A stretch of 64,000 bases of DNA from Cephalotus follicularis (taxonomy: Eukaryota; Streptophyta; Magnoliopsida; Oxalidales; Cephalotaceae): NCBI GenBank assembly GCA_001972305.1, contig BDDD01005057.1, positions 32,781 through 96,780 of the forward strand. The letters run 5' to 3'. This document shows, piece by piece, positions 9,029-20,617 of this stretch; the first letter of the stretch is position 1, and every line of letters starts with the position of its first letter. The notes under the pieces were generated by a model. It did not search any database, was not told where the DNA came from, and saw nothing but the letters and a program-made list of their open reading frames with translations. The position numbers and the translations under genes are program-made.

Positions 9029-9678
9029 AGTGTATTAACATTCACTAGCAGTACATTGCTACGTTGACATTTATAACATTTTATTAACATTTATCATGGG
9101 GTCTATTATCATTTAAGCCATATTTCTCTCCTAAACCATAATATGTTATATTAATATAAGTCCACATTTCACTTCATCTACTCATATCATGGTGAGTATC
9201 ACACCTAGTCCAGGCCCAAGCCCACGACGCACGCGCAACTTGGCAAGCCCAGGAGCTGGATTCTCCATATTGAAGGGCCAGAACAATTGAAAGGATGAGT
9301 TTGGCGCAAAGTTACAAACACCCCCGTTTCATTTCATGCAAAGATCGCGCAAGGCTGCACTGGCGCTTCTCCTCTCCTTCCCGTCCTCCTACGCGTGCGA
9401 GGAGAACTTTGCCCATTACTCCTCACACCCAGCGCGCATGGCGACTTGACACGTAGCTCCACGGCGCATCATCGTGTCATGTCACCTCGTCATTCTCAAG
9501 GGTCAGTAAGGAGCTCAGTATGGTAGCCATGGCACCTCGGGCAAGCATGTGACACATGCAAGGGGACAGTGGATGTCCTCGGCGCCTGGGGTGCCCAAGC
9601 ACGACTTCTCTGGCGCACGGAGTGCCCAGCCCGGCACCTTGGCTCTTGTCCCCGCAGCACCTTGGCTCCTCGGGCATT

Positions 9679-9893
9679 TCACCTCTGGCATTCACCCCTG
9701 GCGTTCTCCTCTGGCATTTCACCCCTGGCGTTCTCCTCTGGCATTCCACCCCTGGCATTATCCTCTGGCATTTTCCCCCTGGCGTTCTCCTTTGGCATTT
9801 CACCCCTGTGTTCTCCTCTGGCATTCCACCCCTGGCGTTCTCCTTTGGCATTCCACCCCTGGCATTCTCCTCTGGCATTTTTCCCCTGGAGTT
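9679..9893. repeat. Minisatellite with 27-bp unit in the gypsy A LTR
   Basis: About eight tandem copies of a 27-bp unit alternating CCTCTGGCATT and CCACCCCTGGC motifs. Because the period is a multiple of three, all three forward frames and at least one reverse frame stay open across it, giving long but spurious reading frames with periodic peptides. Confidence 0.85.
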
Positions 9894-11589
9894 TGGAGGA
9901 TGGAGCAATGCAAAGGACAGTGGATGTCCTCTACGCTTGCGTCCTTGGGCGTTCACAGAAAACGGAATGCGTGTAGAGGATGAAGGCGTCCTCTGCCCTG
10001 GCACCTTGTAAGTCCTTACGGTGGGAGCTCGGCACCGTTGCATGCACAGGTAGCCCGCAGTGCACAATGAGAAGCTAGACCCAGCATGCTCAGCAGCGTG
10101 TCCATAGTGCGTAATAGTGGCGTCTTGCACAAAGGAAGCAGCACGTCCGCACCTCTGGCGAATGGCGATAGCACCTCAGGCACATAGCAGCGACTCCTCG
10201 GTGCACCACAGGGGCACCTTAGCACATGGAAGTGGTGCCTCAGAGCATAGCGGTGGGAACGTGGCACGCCGGTTGCTGGGTTTGGACGCATGGCGTGCAT
10301 GCTCTGTTCCACTTCTTCTCAACGAAATATGCTTACATATGTATATATATATATTCCTATTATGCCAGTAGCCGACGTTTACATGATATAAAATTATTAT
10401 GCACAGGCAGTCATCATTAACATATATACTCATGCATTCACTCGTTGCATATAACCAACATCAAGACAAACATAACAACACTAAGTAAAGGCATAAGCTC
10501 TGAGTAGGAAGAAGTTCCTACCTCAATCCTCTGGTTACAATGTGTTTCCCCCTTGCTCAGCAAAAATCCTTAACTGCTCCTCCGACTTCGCTGCTCCTCA
10601 GTTCAACAGTTACAAATTCCCTTGCTTTCAGAGTGTCTCTTGCATATCTTTCCAAAGCTGAGAGTGAGGGATTATATAGGAGAGGAGGAGGGAGACAAGA
10701 ATTCTCCAGATCTCCTTCATCTCTTGTCTTTTCCCTCTCATTTTTTCAGCAACCGTGCCCCACTAACCATCTTCCCTTTATATAGTCACCAGTAGAAGGT
10801 TCTGGATCCCACTACACAACTCTAGTCGTTTCCTCCTCTAATTCCACCACGGGCTACTGAGAACAGCCCAGTACACTCCCCCATTTATTTTCATTCCTTG
10901 GCCCAACAGCAACACAATTGTGGCCCAAATTCTCAAATCTTCATTAAATTCAATTCTAATTGGGCCATTAATATTTTTAGGTCCAACATTTCCATTCTAG
11001 GCTCATCAGCCATTAATTAAATTTCCAGTCCCATAATATTAATACATTTTTGGGCCCAAAATATTATTCCTCGAAATACTGTACATACACATTTTATTTA
11101 CAAAATTTCCAGTTATTACATTTGTTGTGTTCTGTCAAACTTTGAATCCAAGCTTTCCACCTCACAAACCTTGCTACCAAAAGCAACGGAAACAACTCTT
11201 ATGAATGGTTGAAGGCTAAATGTGTTTAAACCTAATCCAGTATTCCACGAAAGTAAAGATAGAATCCAGTGTAGTTACTATCTCCACCTATAATGTAGTT
11301 TGGGGGGTGTGAGATGATGTGTTCGTCCCTCTCTTCTCAAGAGCTCCAAGCTCAGGCTAAGTCCTCTGGTAAAAGAAGAAGAAACGGGAGAGAAAATATC
11401 AAAGAGAAAAGAGAGAGCGTTTTGGATGGGTTCGAAACTCGTTTGTCTTGAGAGATAATCCAAAGTGTGTCCATACGATACAATACCGTGTCAAGTCAAT
11501 ATCTTTTAAGCCTTATATAGCATATGGATGATGACTCATCAAAAACATCTCATAAGTGCTTACCCTAGAGCGTATAGACTCCAATCCCT

Positions 11590-11945
11590 CTGATGAAGGA
11601 AGTCTGCAAAAGAGTTAGAAAGTCTGACTTCGTGCATCGAGCTCCCAACTCTGCCAAACAAAGTCTGAGCTCAAACCTCTGCCACGGAGAACTTCACTGA
11701 AGCTTTGAGGTCTGAGGACTAAGGTCTGATCTCTACCACTGAGATCTAACCACTTCCCTATGACGTCTGCCCTCTGTGTTTGAGGTCTGCCAATGAACAC
11801 CCCCCCCCCCCCCCCCGAGGTCTACCCTCTACCCCTGAGGTCTGACATCTGCCTGTGAAGTTCGCCAGCGACCTCTGAGGTCTGACTTCCGCTGCGTAGT
11901 ATGACATTGAGATCTGACCTTTGCTGCGAAGTCTGCCTTCACATA
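11590..11945. repeat. GAGGTCTG motif cluster and C17 run in the copia 1 LTR
   Basis: More than ten copies of GAGGTCTG or near variants (TGAGGTCTGACCTC type) at roughly 15-40 bp spacing. A homopolymer of 17 C lies at 11800-11816. Confidence 0.75.
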
Positions 11946-12316
11946 AACACGTCTGAATGGTCTCTCAATAAATAAATACTCACTGTACTCACTATTAAAA
12001 CAAACAACCTTTTACACGAAACATTTTATTATGGTGATGCTCGAACGCTCTCCAATAGAAGAGACACGTGTTTAGTAATGAACGTGTCCACTAGCAAAGT
12101 ACCATATCCCCGATGCTAATCTCACACAAAATGATATGTGTCACTCACACGTCAACCTATGCCAAGCTCAGGTGGGATGCAAAAGCTAGGTTGGTTTCTG
12201 GTACAGTGATAAATTTCTAGAACATCCCTATGTCTGGGTACGATAATCCTAATAGTCAGAGAATATCAGAGAAGCCCCGGTATGATATCAAATCATCCCT
12301 GGGATTCGTGGACTCC

Positions 12317-13163
12317 CACGTCTATCAACCGTTAGTCGGTTAACTGGTACTTTATCCTATCATTGGTGTATGTGTCATGTATCCTTCGTCATACTTGGCT
12401 CTGATCGCGGACAAGGGTTAGCATCAATGTCACCCTAGGTAACTTTGCGATAGTGACAATTCCTTGTTCCGCAATCACCCATGCATCTTAATGTATCTCC
12501 TATAAGGCCCAAAGCCAACCCTTTTTCCAACTCATATCAGAGATCTAGGGAAGGCAAAAATCAAAGCCAAGCGGTTACTACAAAACACATGCCAGCTGCT
12601 CAGGTCTGAGGACACAACGCCGGTCACGTATGGCCTACTAGACACCTCTGAGTATACACTACCAAGACAATAGGCATCCTACCAACAAAGGTATTGACTA
12701 TCCAAGATAGGTTTTCTAGGGTGGGTTTGTTCAGTGTCATGCTCCTCTAGCACGCACCCCGCATCAGCTTTAGGGTAAACCCGAATGGCAATGAAAGAGT
12801 CCATCCTCCACTAACACCCGAGAGCATGCATAACACGACAAGTCTATTCGGTTCATCAATTGCCCTTTGAGAGAGAACCTATGACTTGGAACGTTTTGTC
12901 AGAAGGGAGTAAGGATCTCATTCTCATAACCTTCCTGGCAAAAGATCCAACCCTTTATCCACAGGGCACTATATGTGTATTCAGTTAACATGGCAATTAA
13001 CTGATCCGAATCAACGGTCAGGGATAATACATATAGCAGAGACGCCATTGTTGAATATAATTTGCACAAGTAACATGAATGGAATTACGAATGTTATAAA
13101 AAAAAGAGTGTATATATACACGCATAACACCACTTTGTGGCATGGAGGGACACTCTCATCTAA
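12317..13163. repeat. Tandem duplication within the copia 1 LTR, copy 1
   Basis: Starts CACGTCTATC and ends at a copy of the LTR tip (CATCTAACA, 13157-13165). Homologous along its length to 13164-14080, including the TATGACTTGGAACG-type block and the AACGGTCAGGGAT block. Confidence 0.85.
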
Positions 13164-14080
13164 CACGTCTATCATCCGTTAGACGGTTCACCGGTACTTT
13201 ATCCTATCATCGGCGTATGTGTCATGTATCCTTCGTCATACTTGGCTTCGACCGCATACTAGGGTTTGGATCAATGTCACCCTCGGTAATACTGCGATAT
13301 CTATAAATCCTTGTCATCATTGTGATTAGCGGCAGGCCTTACCCGGAAACACGTGCGTTTCCAGTCTTCCTCTGCTTAGCCAGGTCTTTAAGTCTACAAT
13401 GGATAAAAGATCTTATAGAGCTGATAGCCATCAATACAGGTGAGACGATTCCTTGTTGTGCACTCGCCCATACATCTCGATACAGCTCCCACAAGGCCCA
13501 AAGATAACCCTTTTACCAACTCATATTAGAGATCTAGGGAAGGCAGAAATCAAAGCCAAGCGCTTACTACACAATGCATGACAGTCGCTCAGGTCTGAGG
13601 ACACAACGCATGTCACGTATGCCCTACTAGTCACCTATGATTATAAACTAGTGAGACAATAGGAATCCTATCGACAAAAGTACTGACTATCCAAGATAGG
13701 TTTCCAATGGTGGGTTGGTTGGCAATGAGAGAGTCTAGCCTCCACTGACAGCTAGAAGCAAGCCTAACATGGCAAGTCTGTCCAGTTAATCAATTATCCT
13801 ATGAAATAGAACCTGTGACTTGGAACGTTTTGTCAGAAGGGAGTAAGGATCTCATTCTCATAACCTCCCCTACATGAAAGCAAACCCTTTATCGATAGGG
13901 CACTATATGTGTACTCAGTTAACATGGTGATTAAATGATCCTTATCAACGGTCAGGGATGCACATATAGCAAAATTCCATTGTTGAATATAATTTGCACA
14001 TAAAACAAGAATGGAATTAAGACTATATATATAAACGTACGCCACCACTTTGTCGCATGAAGGGACACTCTTATCTAACA
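13164..14080. repeat. Tandem duplication within the copia 1 LTR, copy 2
   Basis: Starts CACGTCTATC and ends at the true LTR tip TATCTAACA (14080). Somewhat longer than copy 1 and diverged by substitutions and indels, so the duplication is not recent. Confidence 0.85.
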
Positions 14081-14093
14081 ATCTCCCACTTGG
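14081..14093 (-). promoter_or_regulatory. Copia 1 polypurine tract
   Basis: CCAAGTGGGAGAT on the minus strand, directly before the LTR start. The same string precedes the LTRs of copia 2 (20618) and copia 3 (50376). Confidence 0.9.
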
Positions 14094-15331
14094 CCCTCAA
14101 GCCCCGAAGACCTATAGCCTAAGCCCATAGCACCCCTATGTCTCTCTAACACTATAGAGCTCATGCCCTTGGTCAGTGGATCTGCTAAGTTTGCCTCACT
14201 AGCAACTCTCTATAGGGAAACGTCTCCTCTGTCAATGATCTCTCTGATTAAATGATACCGCTGCTATATATGCTTGGAGTGGTGGTGAGATCTGGGCTTC
14301 TTAGATTGTGCAACGACCATTGTCACAGTACACCGCAACTGGACATCTGATTGCTGGAACCACATCAAATTCCGCAATGAACTTCCGTATCCAAACAGCT
14401 ACCATTGTGGCTTCAGAGGCTGTAATGTACTATGCTTTAGTGGTGGAGTTGGCAGTGGCCTACTACTTTGAAATCCTTCAGCTCATAGCAGCTACGTTCA
14501 GGATGAATATGAATCCCGAGACGGATTTATGATCATCTGAATCACTATCAAAACTGGAGTCTGAAAACCCCTCAAGTCTCAACTCACTGTCTCCACCATA
14601 TGTCAAGAAGGTATCCTGAGTCCTCCTCAAGTGTTTGAGAATCCCCTTGACAATTTCCTAGTGCTTATCATCAGGGTCGGACTGAGATCGACTGGCCATT
14701 CCAAAGGCATAAGCGACATCATGCCTAGTATAGAGCATGGCGTACATGATGCAACCTACAGCCGAAGCATAAGGCTGCCTGCTCATGCACGTCCACTCTT
14801 CTGAAGTTTTTGGAGACATCCTCTTTGATAGGTGAATTCCATGGCCTATAGGTAGTAGACCACGCTTGGAATTCTCGAGGCTATACCTTTTCAAAACACT
14901 GTTGATGTACTAGCATTGGGAGAGACCGAGCAACCTACTAGATCCATCCATATAGATCTTCATACCCAATATGTAGGAAGCTTCTCCCAAATCCTTCATG
15001 GAGAAGTTCTTGGCTAACCACACTTTAGTGGATTGTAACATACCCAAATCATTCCCCATGACAAGTATGTCCTCCACATTAAGCACCGAGAAAGTGATTC
15101 CTAAGTTACTCTGCTTCCGGTAGACACAAGGCTCATCTAAGTTTTTGATGAAACCAAAAGACTTAACGGCTTCATCAAAACGGATGTTCTAGTTACTAGA
15201 TGCTTGCTTAAGGCCGTAGATAGACCTCTGGAGCTTGCAAACCTTGTGTAGATGCTCCTCAGATGTAAACCACTCTGGTTGGGACATATACATGTCCTCT
15301 TCAAGAAAGCCATTCAAGAATGCTGTCTTGA
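14094..15331 (-). pseudogene. Copia 1 pol fragment: RNase H and C-terminal RT
   Basis: Minus-strand decayed copia pol. RNase H is seen near 14500-14580 (EGFSDSSFDSDSDDHKSVSG). Upstream in coding order is the conserved region with PYASAVGCIMYAMLYTR (about 14730-14790), and at 15189-15280 the VCKLQRSIYGLKQAS string typical of copia RT. Frames are broken by stops and indels. The gene is cut at 15331 in the RT region leading to the conserved MDVK motif; the continuation is at 17974-18086. Confidence 0.85.
15327..15331. repeat. TSD of the solo LTR, left (CTTGA)
   Basis: Identical to 17969-17973. Confidence 0.92.
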
Positions 15332-17968
15332 TGTAGCGCCCCCGACCCGAGTCCACTTTATGCTCAAAGCGAGCTCCTAAGATCGGTGCGTTACGTGGAT
15401 GCAACCTTTGACCGTCAAATCGTTTAACCATTTAACGATCCATTTCATATCATTTAATCTTAACCTAGATTTAAAACCTAACATTATTACTTAATAACTT
15501 AACAGGATCGCATATGCTTATATCTTTGAAACATCAATTTCAAAATATCATATTCTCATTATCATGATTCGTTTCTAATACCTTTGCATTTATACATCAC
15601 CTAACATGTAACCTTACACAACGGAAAAACATAAACTTATCACATCATAAAACAATCATAATCTCACCTTTATCATTAACTTCTCATACTCTCAAGTATG
15701 TTCTATAACTTTTGATATCATCATCTTACATAAAAATATCATAACCTATAGCATTCATTTCCTTACTTTAACATCTATACACCGTTTATCATAAAACATT
15801 ACATAATGGAAAACATAAACATATGACAGTCAAACATAACTTCATAGCATATCATACTTCCTTTCCTTACTCTTCTTTTGCGAACTTCCTCTAAAGCTCG
15901 CAACTTCACGTTCAACGTTTCCTGGAAGATTTGTTTGAAAACAAGACATTGAAAGGAGTGAGCTTTAAAGAGCCCAGTAAGAAGCATAGTCATAAAACGT
16001 TATCGAAATCCGTTATTTTTGATAATTTATATCAAAACATTTCACTCATCATACATTTCATAATATCTTTGAAAACCATCTTCTAGTTTTATAAAACCAG
16101 AACATTTCTAAAATCATACATTTTCTGGTTTATATAACCAGCATACTTGAAAACAATAAAAAACGTTTTCCAATCATACCTTCTTTTGGCTTGTATCACA
16201 GCCATACTTGAAAACCTTAGTAAAATCGTTTTCTTCACATGCATAAACAAAACATCTTTAAAACACTTTTTCTGTTCATATATCATGAAACAGAACATTT
16301 CATAAAACTTAATGGTCGTGAACCTCTAATGAACCCTTTACACCGCTTCACCGGGGCATTGTGCACTCCCCGACTACTATCCTTACATCACATGCATGTC
16401 CGCGAGCACTTTACGCTCCATTAACATTAATCCATCTCGGATTCTTTCCTTTGGTTCATTCATTAATCTTTACGAGATTAATCCTCACTGGATCGCAATC
16501 CAGTAGTTGCTCATTCATTTCATAAAACATTTCTTATACTTTGAGTGACCATCTCAAAGCATTCATAACACATTTCTTTTCATTTGAGTAATTAACTCAA
16601 ATGCATTCATAAAACATTTCTCTTCATTTGAGTACTTAACTCAAATGCATTCATAAAATCATTTCATAAAATCTTCCTTAATACCTTGAGTGATCAGCTC
16701 AAAGCATTCATAAAACATCATTGTAAAACCTTTCTAAAACTGGTTTTCCATATAGAAACCATGATTTCATTTCCTTTCACAATTCATAAAACATTTCTCA
16801 TCACTTTGAGTAATTAACTCAAAAACCTTTAGAAAACTATTTTGCATAACTTTTCTAAAATAGATATTTATTATAGAAATAATCACTATCATAGACAACT
16901 TAAAACATAAAAGTTAAAGTATACATCTCAATGAATCTATAGAGATAAAAATCATAAAATTCCATTGAGAAACGAAGCTACAATGAATTTTTAAATTTGC
17001 AGTTTCCTTTTGAAAATAGTACTTGAGCAGTAGAAGAAAACATGGCTTTTCATCAAGAATTCGATAGAATTTCGAGATGCATAAAACATAAAAGTTAAAG
17101 TAGACATCTTGAAGTTTCCAAAACATTAAACTATTAAAAATTTCATCAAGAAATGAGAAAGATATAAATAAAAATATCTGTTGCATAATTTGGAAGTAAA
17201 ACAGAGGAAACTTTGGTGAAAATGGGTATAGAATTTCCTTACCTCACTTGATCTCCTTCTCTTCTTCTCTCCCACGAATTCTCCTCTCTATCCCTTTGTC
17301 AGCTGAATTTGCACATACAAATATAGGAGAGGCAAACTCGGTGGCCAAGCTTGCATGGTGTCATGCATGACCTCATCCACGTGAGCTTGCCTCCTTAGCA
17401 GCCCATGTGATGGAATTCCATCCAATCCAACGATGCCACCTGCCCTTTTCCAGCAGAAAAACATAAGTCTTCCATCCCTTGCTTGACACGTGTCCTAAAA
17501 TACATTTAATTCTTCCGAAATGGGATAAACAGCTAGAATTCTGCACGTGACACACGGAAAAGCGTAGACTCTTTATCCCGACAAAAGCACTGACGCTTTC
17601 CTACAAAGCGTCGCCGCTTTAAGTCTCCTCCAGGTCAACCTCAATACTTGATCTCGAAGCGTCGACTTTTACATTTGGAACGTCGTCGGTTGCCTCTAAA
17701 GCGTCGACTCTTTACCTGGAACCGTCGGCCCTTTAGACATTTCCAGCACAACGAAATAACCAATTTCTATTTTCTTCCGGGGGCACTGCCCCCGAGCCCT
17801 TGCCCACTGACCGGGCAGCCGGACCCCCCGTCCGCTCACTGGGGAGCGGAACCCCCGACCCCCCTGAGCGTAGGGTCATACTACGGGTCCCTTGAACTAT
17901 TTGCCAATTTACAAAATAGCAAACATTTTCCATAATTAATATCTTACATGGAAATTTGGGTCATTACA
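15332..17968 (-). repeat. Gypsy solo LTR in copia 1 pol
   Basis: 2637 bp with TG...CA ends (minus: TGTAATGACCC to GGGGGCGCTACA), flanked by perfect CTTGA duplications at 15327-15331 and 17969-17973. The copia 1 RT sequence resumes directly across it, and there is no internal region, so it is a solo LTR left by LTR-LTR recombination. Its start matches the LTR fragments at 45600-45710 and 47065-47174. It contains TTGAGT/ACTCAA inverted-repeat units (16540-16825) and an AAGCGTCGAC motif group (17585-17735). Open frames inside are not genes. Confidence 0.93.
16540..16825. repeat. TTGAGT...ACTCAA inverted-repeat units in the solo LTR
   Basis: Five units, each an imperfect palindrome of TTTGAGT, a 4-5 nt spacer and ACTCAAA, followed by GCATTCATAAAACATTTC. 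The period is about 55-60 bp for the first four units. Each unit could fold as a small hairpin or bind a dimeric protein. Confidence 0.7.
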
Positions 17969-17973
17969 CTTGA
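17969..17973. repeat. TSD of the solo LTR, right (CTTGA)
   Basis: Identical to 15327-15331. Copia RT coding sequence (CATCCATTTTCC) follows at once. Confidence 0.92.
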
Positions 17974-18086
17974 CATCCATTTTCCATATGTCATAATCTT
18001 AACGAGCGGCAATAGTAAACAATATTTGAATGGACTTAAGCAAAGCGACTGGCAAGAAGGTCTCCTAATAGTCAACCCCATGTCTC
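17974..18086 (-). pseudogene. Copia 1 RT fragment beyond the solo LTR
   Basis: 113 bp of copia RT continuing from 15331. It is homologous to the uninterrupted sequence at 54025-54140 of copia 3. It ends at GTCTC (18082-18086), the presumed target duplication of copia 2. Confidence 0.8.
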
Positions 18087-20617
18087 TGTTAGAAACCAGG
18101 CAAGGGTTCCCGGTCAATTTGGTCCTAGGACGTTAGTGTGTATAATTTTCATTTTTCAAAAACACCAAGACAGGAAGTCAAGGTTCACACTGACATCTTA
18201 TTACCAAATAGAAAACCCTAGGATCTCTGTTTAATATTCAATCGAACAATAACAAAATCAAGCATGCATATAAAACTAAACCGTCACCATATTGGTATAT
18301 ATAAAAGCATAAGGGAAGCCACCATACCAACGTTGGAGGCTCCAGCACTTTGGCGCAACACACTCGCAGTGGCAACAGCTGATCACTGGTAACATTGCTG
18401 GATTTCGGACAGTCCATGTTAGGTCCGGTCTTGACACCACTGGACTCTAAAAAATATGCTCTACCCATTGCTGGCGAGACACAACGAGGATTGCGCCGGA
18501 ACACGGCGAACAGTGGCGGTGGCTCACTGAGTTCAGACTCAGTGAGTCTCGGTCAACTCTCCATTGACTGGTCTTGTCATATGTGGATGCTAACCACCTG
18601 ATCTTCACACTAGTGGCCGAGACTCGGCGAGACTCAGCCTTGAACGCTCAAAACGGCCGGAAGCGAGTCACGGAGTTGACTCGCCGTTCACCATCGGTAG
18701 CCGCCAAGCCACCAAACACCTCAACTCCTTCAACCCTACACACCTACACCCTAGACTGGCCGTGACTCAGGCCAGAAAGCCAAGTCACAGCGGTCGATGC
18801 ATCAACTCAGCAGAGTTGACTCATAGAATGCAAACACCGGCCAAACGATCGAAAAACGCAAAGGGAAGATCAAATTGGATAGGGCAAAAAATTTGGCTCC
18901 ACCCACTGTGGTCATCGGTCGTGCAAGAGACGCCGGGGGTGGCGTGACGGCAAAAATGAGTCACTGTCTCCAGGGAGAAAATGGGGAGAAAGAAGAGGAG
19001 AAAATGAGAGAGAGAGGAGGAGAGACTAACCAGGGATGAATGGACGCCTTATCCCAGCCGTCGACGTGAAGTGTCGGCGTCTTCTCTGGCTGAACACACA
19101 TCCCCTTCACGTTGGCGCACAACGTGCGCTTCTCTCTTGCCAAAAATGCACGAGTACTGTGTTTTGGCGTGTTATGGCCTATTAAAGACTTAGTAAAAAG
19201 TTGGCTTAAGTCAAAAAACAATATATATAACCCAATTGCACTTTCTCCTTTTCTTTATATCATTTAAATCTCTTTCAATTTAATTTGTTTCTCTCCCAAT
19301 TAATTAAAGACTCTCTCTTCAATTAATTTGATTTAATAAAATTAAATCACGTTCCGGCATTTAATCTCTTAATATATCAGCAAGGCAAATTATGGACAGA
19401 GGAACAAACCACAAATGTCTAATTAATATATACTAGTTAAAAAAAAACTAGATTTACCACCAAGCGAGCATGTGTGCAGCATGCCCCACTTTTCCAATAA
19501 TCGGCGGGACCCGAAAGCCTGACGTTCTCCAGTTTGATGATAAATTCCCAGGTCACCCCGTCATCTGGTACGACTACTTTAATAGTCACCGACTACTAGA
19601 GTAGCCCCAGTGTGATTTCCAGCCACCCCTTGGATTCGTGTATTACCGCGTCTATCAATCAGGGACCGAATAGCCAGTCGTTTTATCCAGTCATCGACAT
19701 ATGTGTAGTGTTTCCCTCATCATACGTAGCTCCGAACAATGGTCTGGGGTTTGGATGAATGTCACCCCTAGAATTAGCTGTGATACTAAATATCTATGAT
19801 TGCATTGAGACTATGACATACCTCCCATGGAAACTACACCATCTCTGGTCTGTCTATAACCTGATCAGTATTTTAAGTCTACAACGTACATAGATAAATA
19901 GAGTTGGTCACCCTCTGCCCGGGTGTGACAATTCCTTATTGCGCGCTCGCTCATACATCTCAATGCAGCTTCCACAAGACCCAAAGACAACCCTTTCGCC
20001 AGCACGTGACTAGTGTTGGGGAAGGCAGAATTCAAAGTCAAGCAGTCACCACACAATGCATGCTAGCCTCTCAGGTCAAAGGAACATCGTAGGCGTAGAC
20101 CTACTAGTCACCATAGACTTTACACTACCGAGACCATAGGACCCTCTATTGACATGGGTATAGACTATCCAAATAGGGATCCTATTGGTGGGTCTGTTCA
20201 GCATCATGCAACCGTGCACACACCCCACATTAGCTTTAGGATAATACCGAATGGTCCATGAGATGATCCATCCTCCCTCCTTGGGAGCAAGCATAATGTG
20301 GCAAGTCTTTATCACGGTTCTACAATGGCCCAAAGATTGTGAACATATGACTTGGAACAAGTTTAGTCACAAGGAATAAGGATGTCAATCTCATGGCCTC
20401 CCTGGAAAGAGATCCAACCCTTTGATGTGACAGGGCAATATATGGCATATAGTTAATTAAGAATAATTATTCTGTTCCTTTTGGTTGGTTGGGATGAGCC
20501 ATATATTCTTGGCAATATGAATAATATATGCACAACTGAACATAACTGGAACTAAGAACGTTGAATCAGAGTTTACATGTAGCCTCTTGTGGCTTGGAGG
20601 GACACCCAATTCCAACA
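18087..20617 (-). repeat. Copia 2 3' LTR
   Basis: 2531 bp, plus-strand ends TGTTAGAAACC and CAATTCCAACA. Homologous to 47953-50375 and 57514-59954. The inner edge is followed by ATCTCCCACTTGG, the reverse complement of the PPT. Open frames are short and not coding. Confidence 0.9.

Larger units (their letters stand above)
1..11120 (-). mobile_element. Gypsy A: partial Ty3/gypsy element, interrupted by copia B
   Basis: A minus-strand Ty3/gypsy retrotransposon enters the window at its right (5') end. In element order it has a 5' LTR (8212-11120), a tRNA-Met-type PBS (8197-8207), a gag start codon (8082-8084), gag with two zinc knuckles, and an aspartic protease that runs off the left edge. A complete copia element (1855-8025) with a 5-bp target duplication splits gag after about 20 codons. 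Removing the insert and one duplication copy keeps the gag frame exactly. Reverse transcriptase, integrase and the 3' LTR would lie left of position 1. The outer end of the 5' LTR abuts sequence homologous to a copia LTR (11121 onward), so gypsy A itself inserted into copia 1. Confidence 0.9.
8212..11120 (-). repeat. Gypsy A 5' LTR
   Basis: Long terminal repeat of about 2.9 kb. On the minus strand it starts TGTAATAACTGG at 11120 and ends GGGGCGTTACA at 8212, adjacent to the PBS. The outer end is placed where copia 1 LTR homology begins. It contains two minisatellite blocks (8867-9028 and 9679-9893) and an AT-rich run (about 10335-10355) that may belong to the promoter. Open frames between 9477 and 10130 come from the 27-bp repeat and are not genes. 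The inner boundary is certain. The outer one is inferred, because the partner LTR is off-window. Confidence 0.8.
11121..14080 (-). repeat. Copia 1 3' LTR with internal tandem duplication
   Basis: LTR sequence homologous to 47953-50375 and 51376-53770. On the minus strand it starts TGTTAGATAAG at 14080. The half nearest the LTR start is present twice (12317-13163 and 13164-14080), and the junction carries a copy of the LTR tip (CTAACA). The left part has a cluster of GAGGTCTG motifs (about 11590-11945) and a 17-C run. No coding content. Confidence 0.85.
11121..18086 (-). mobile_element. Copia 1: Ty1/copia fragment (3' LTR and pol), host of several insertions
   Basis: Minus-strand copia. Its 3' LTR (11121-14080) has lost its outer part to the gypsy A insertion. 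The PPT (14081-14093) and RNase H/RT follow. RT is split by a gypsy solo LTR (15332-17968) and ended by copia 2 (18087). The 5' half does not reappear in recognisable form in the window. Confidence 0.85.

Noticed and set aside
9477..10130. 217-residue minus-strand protein with periodic GMPEEN/ARG repeats and three overlapping plus-strand frames
   Set aside because: All derive from the 27-bp minisatellite inside the gypsy A LTR. There are no domains and no conservation argument.
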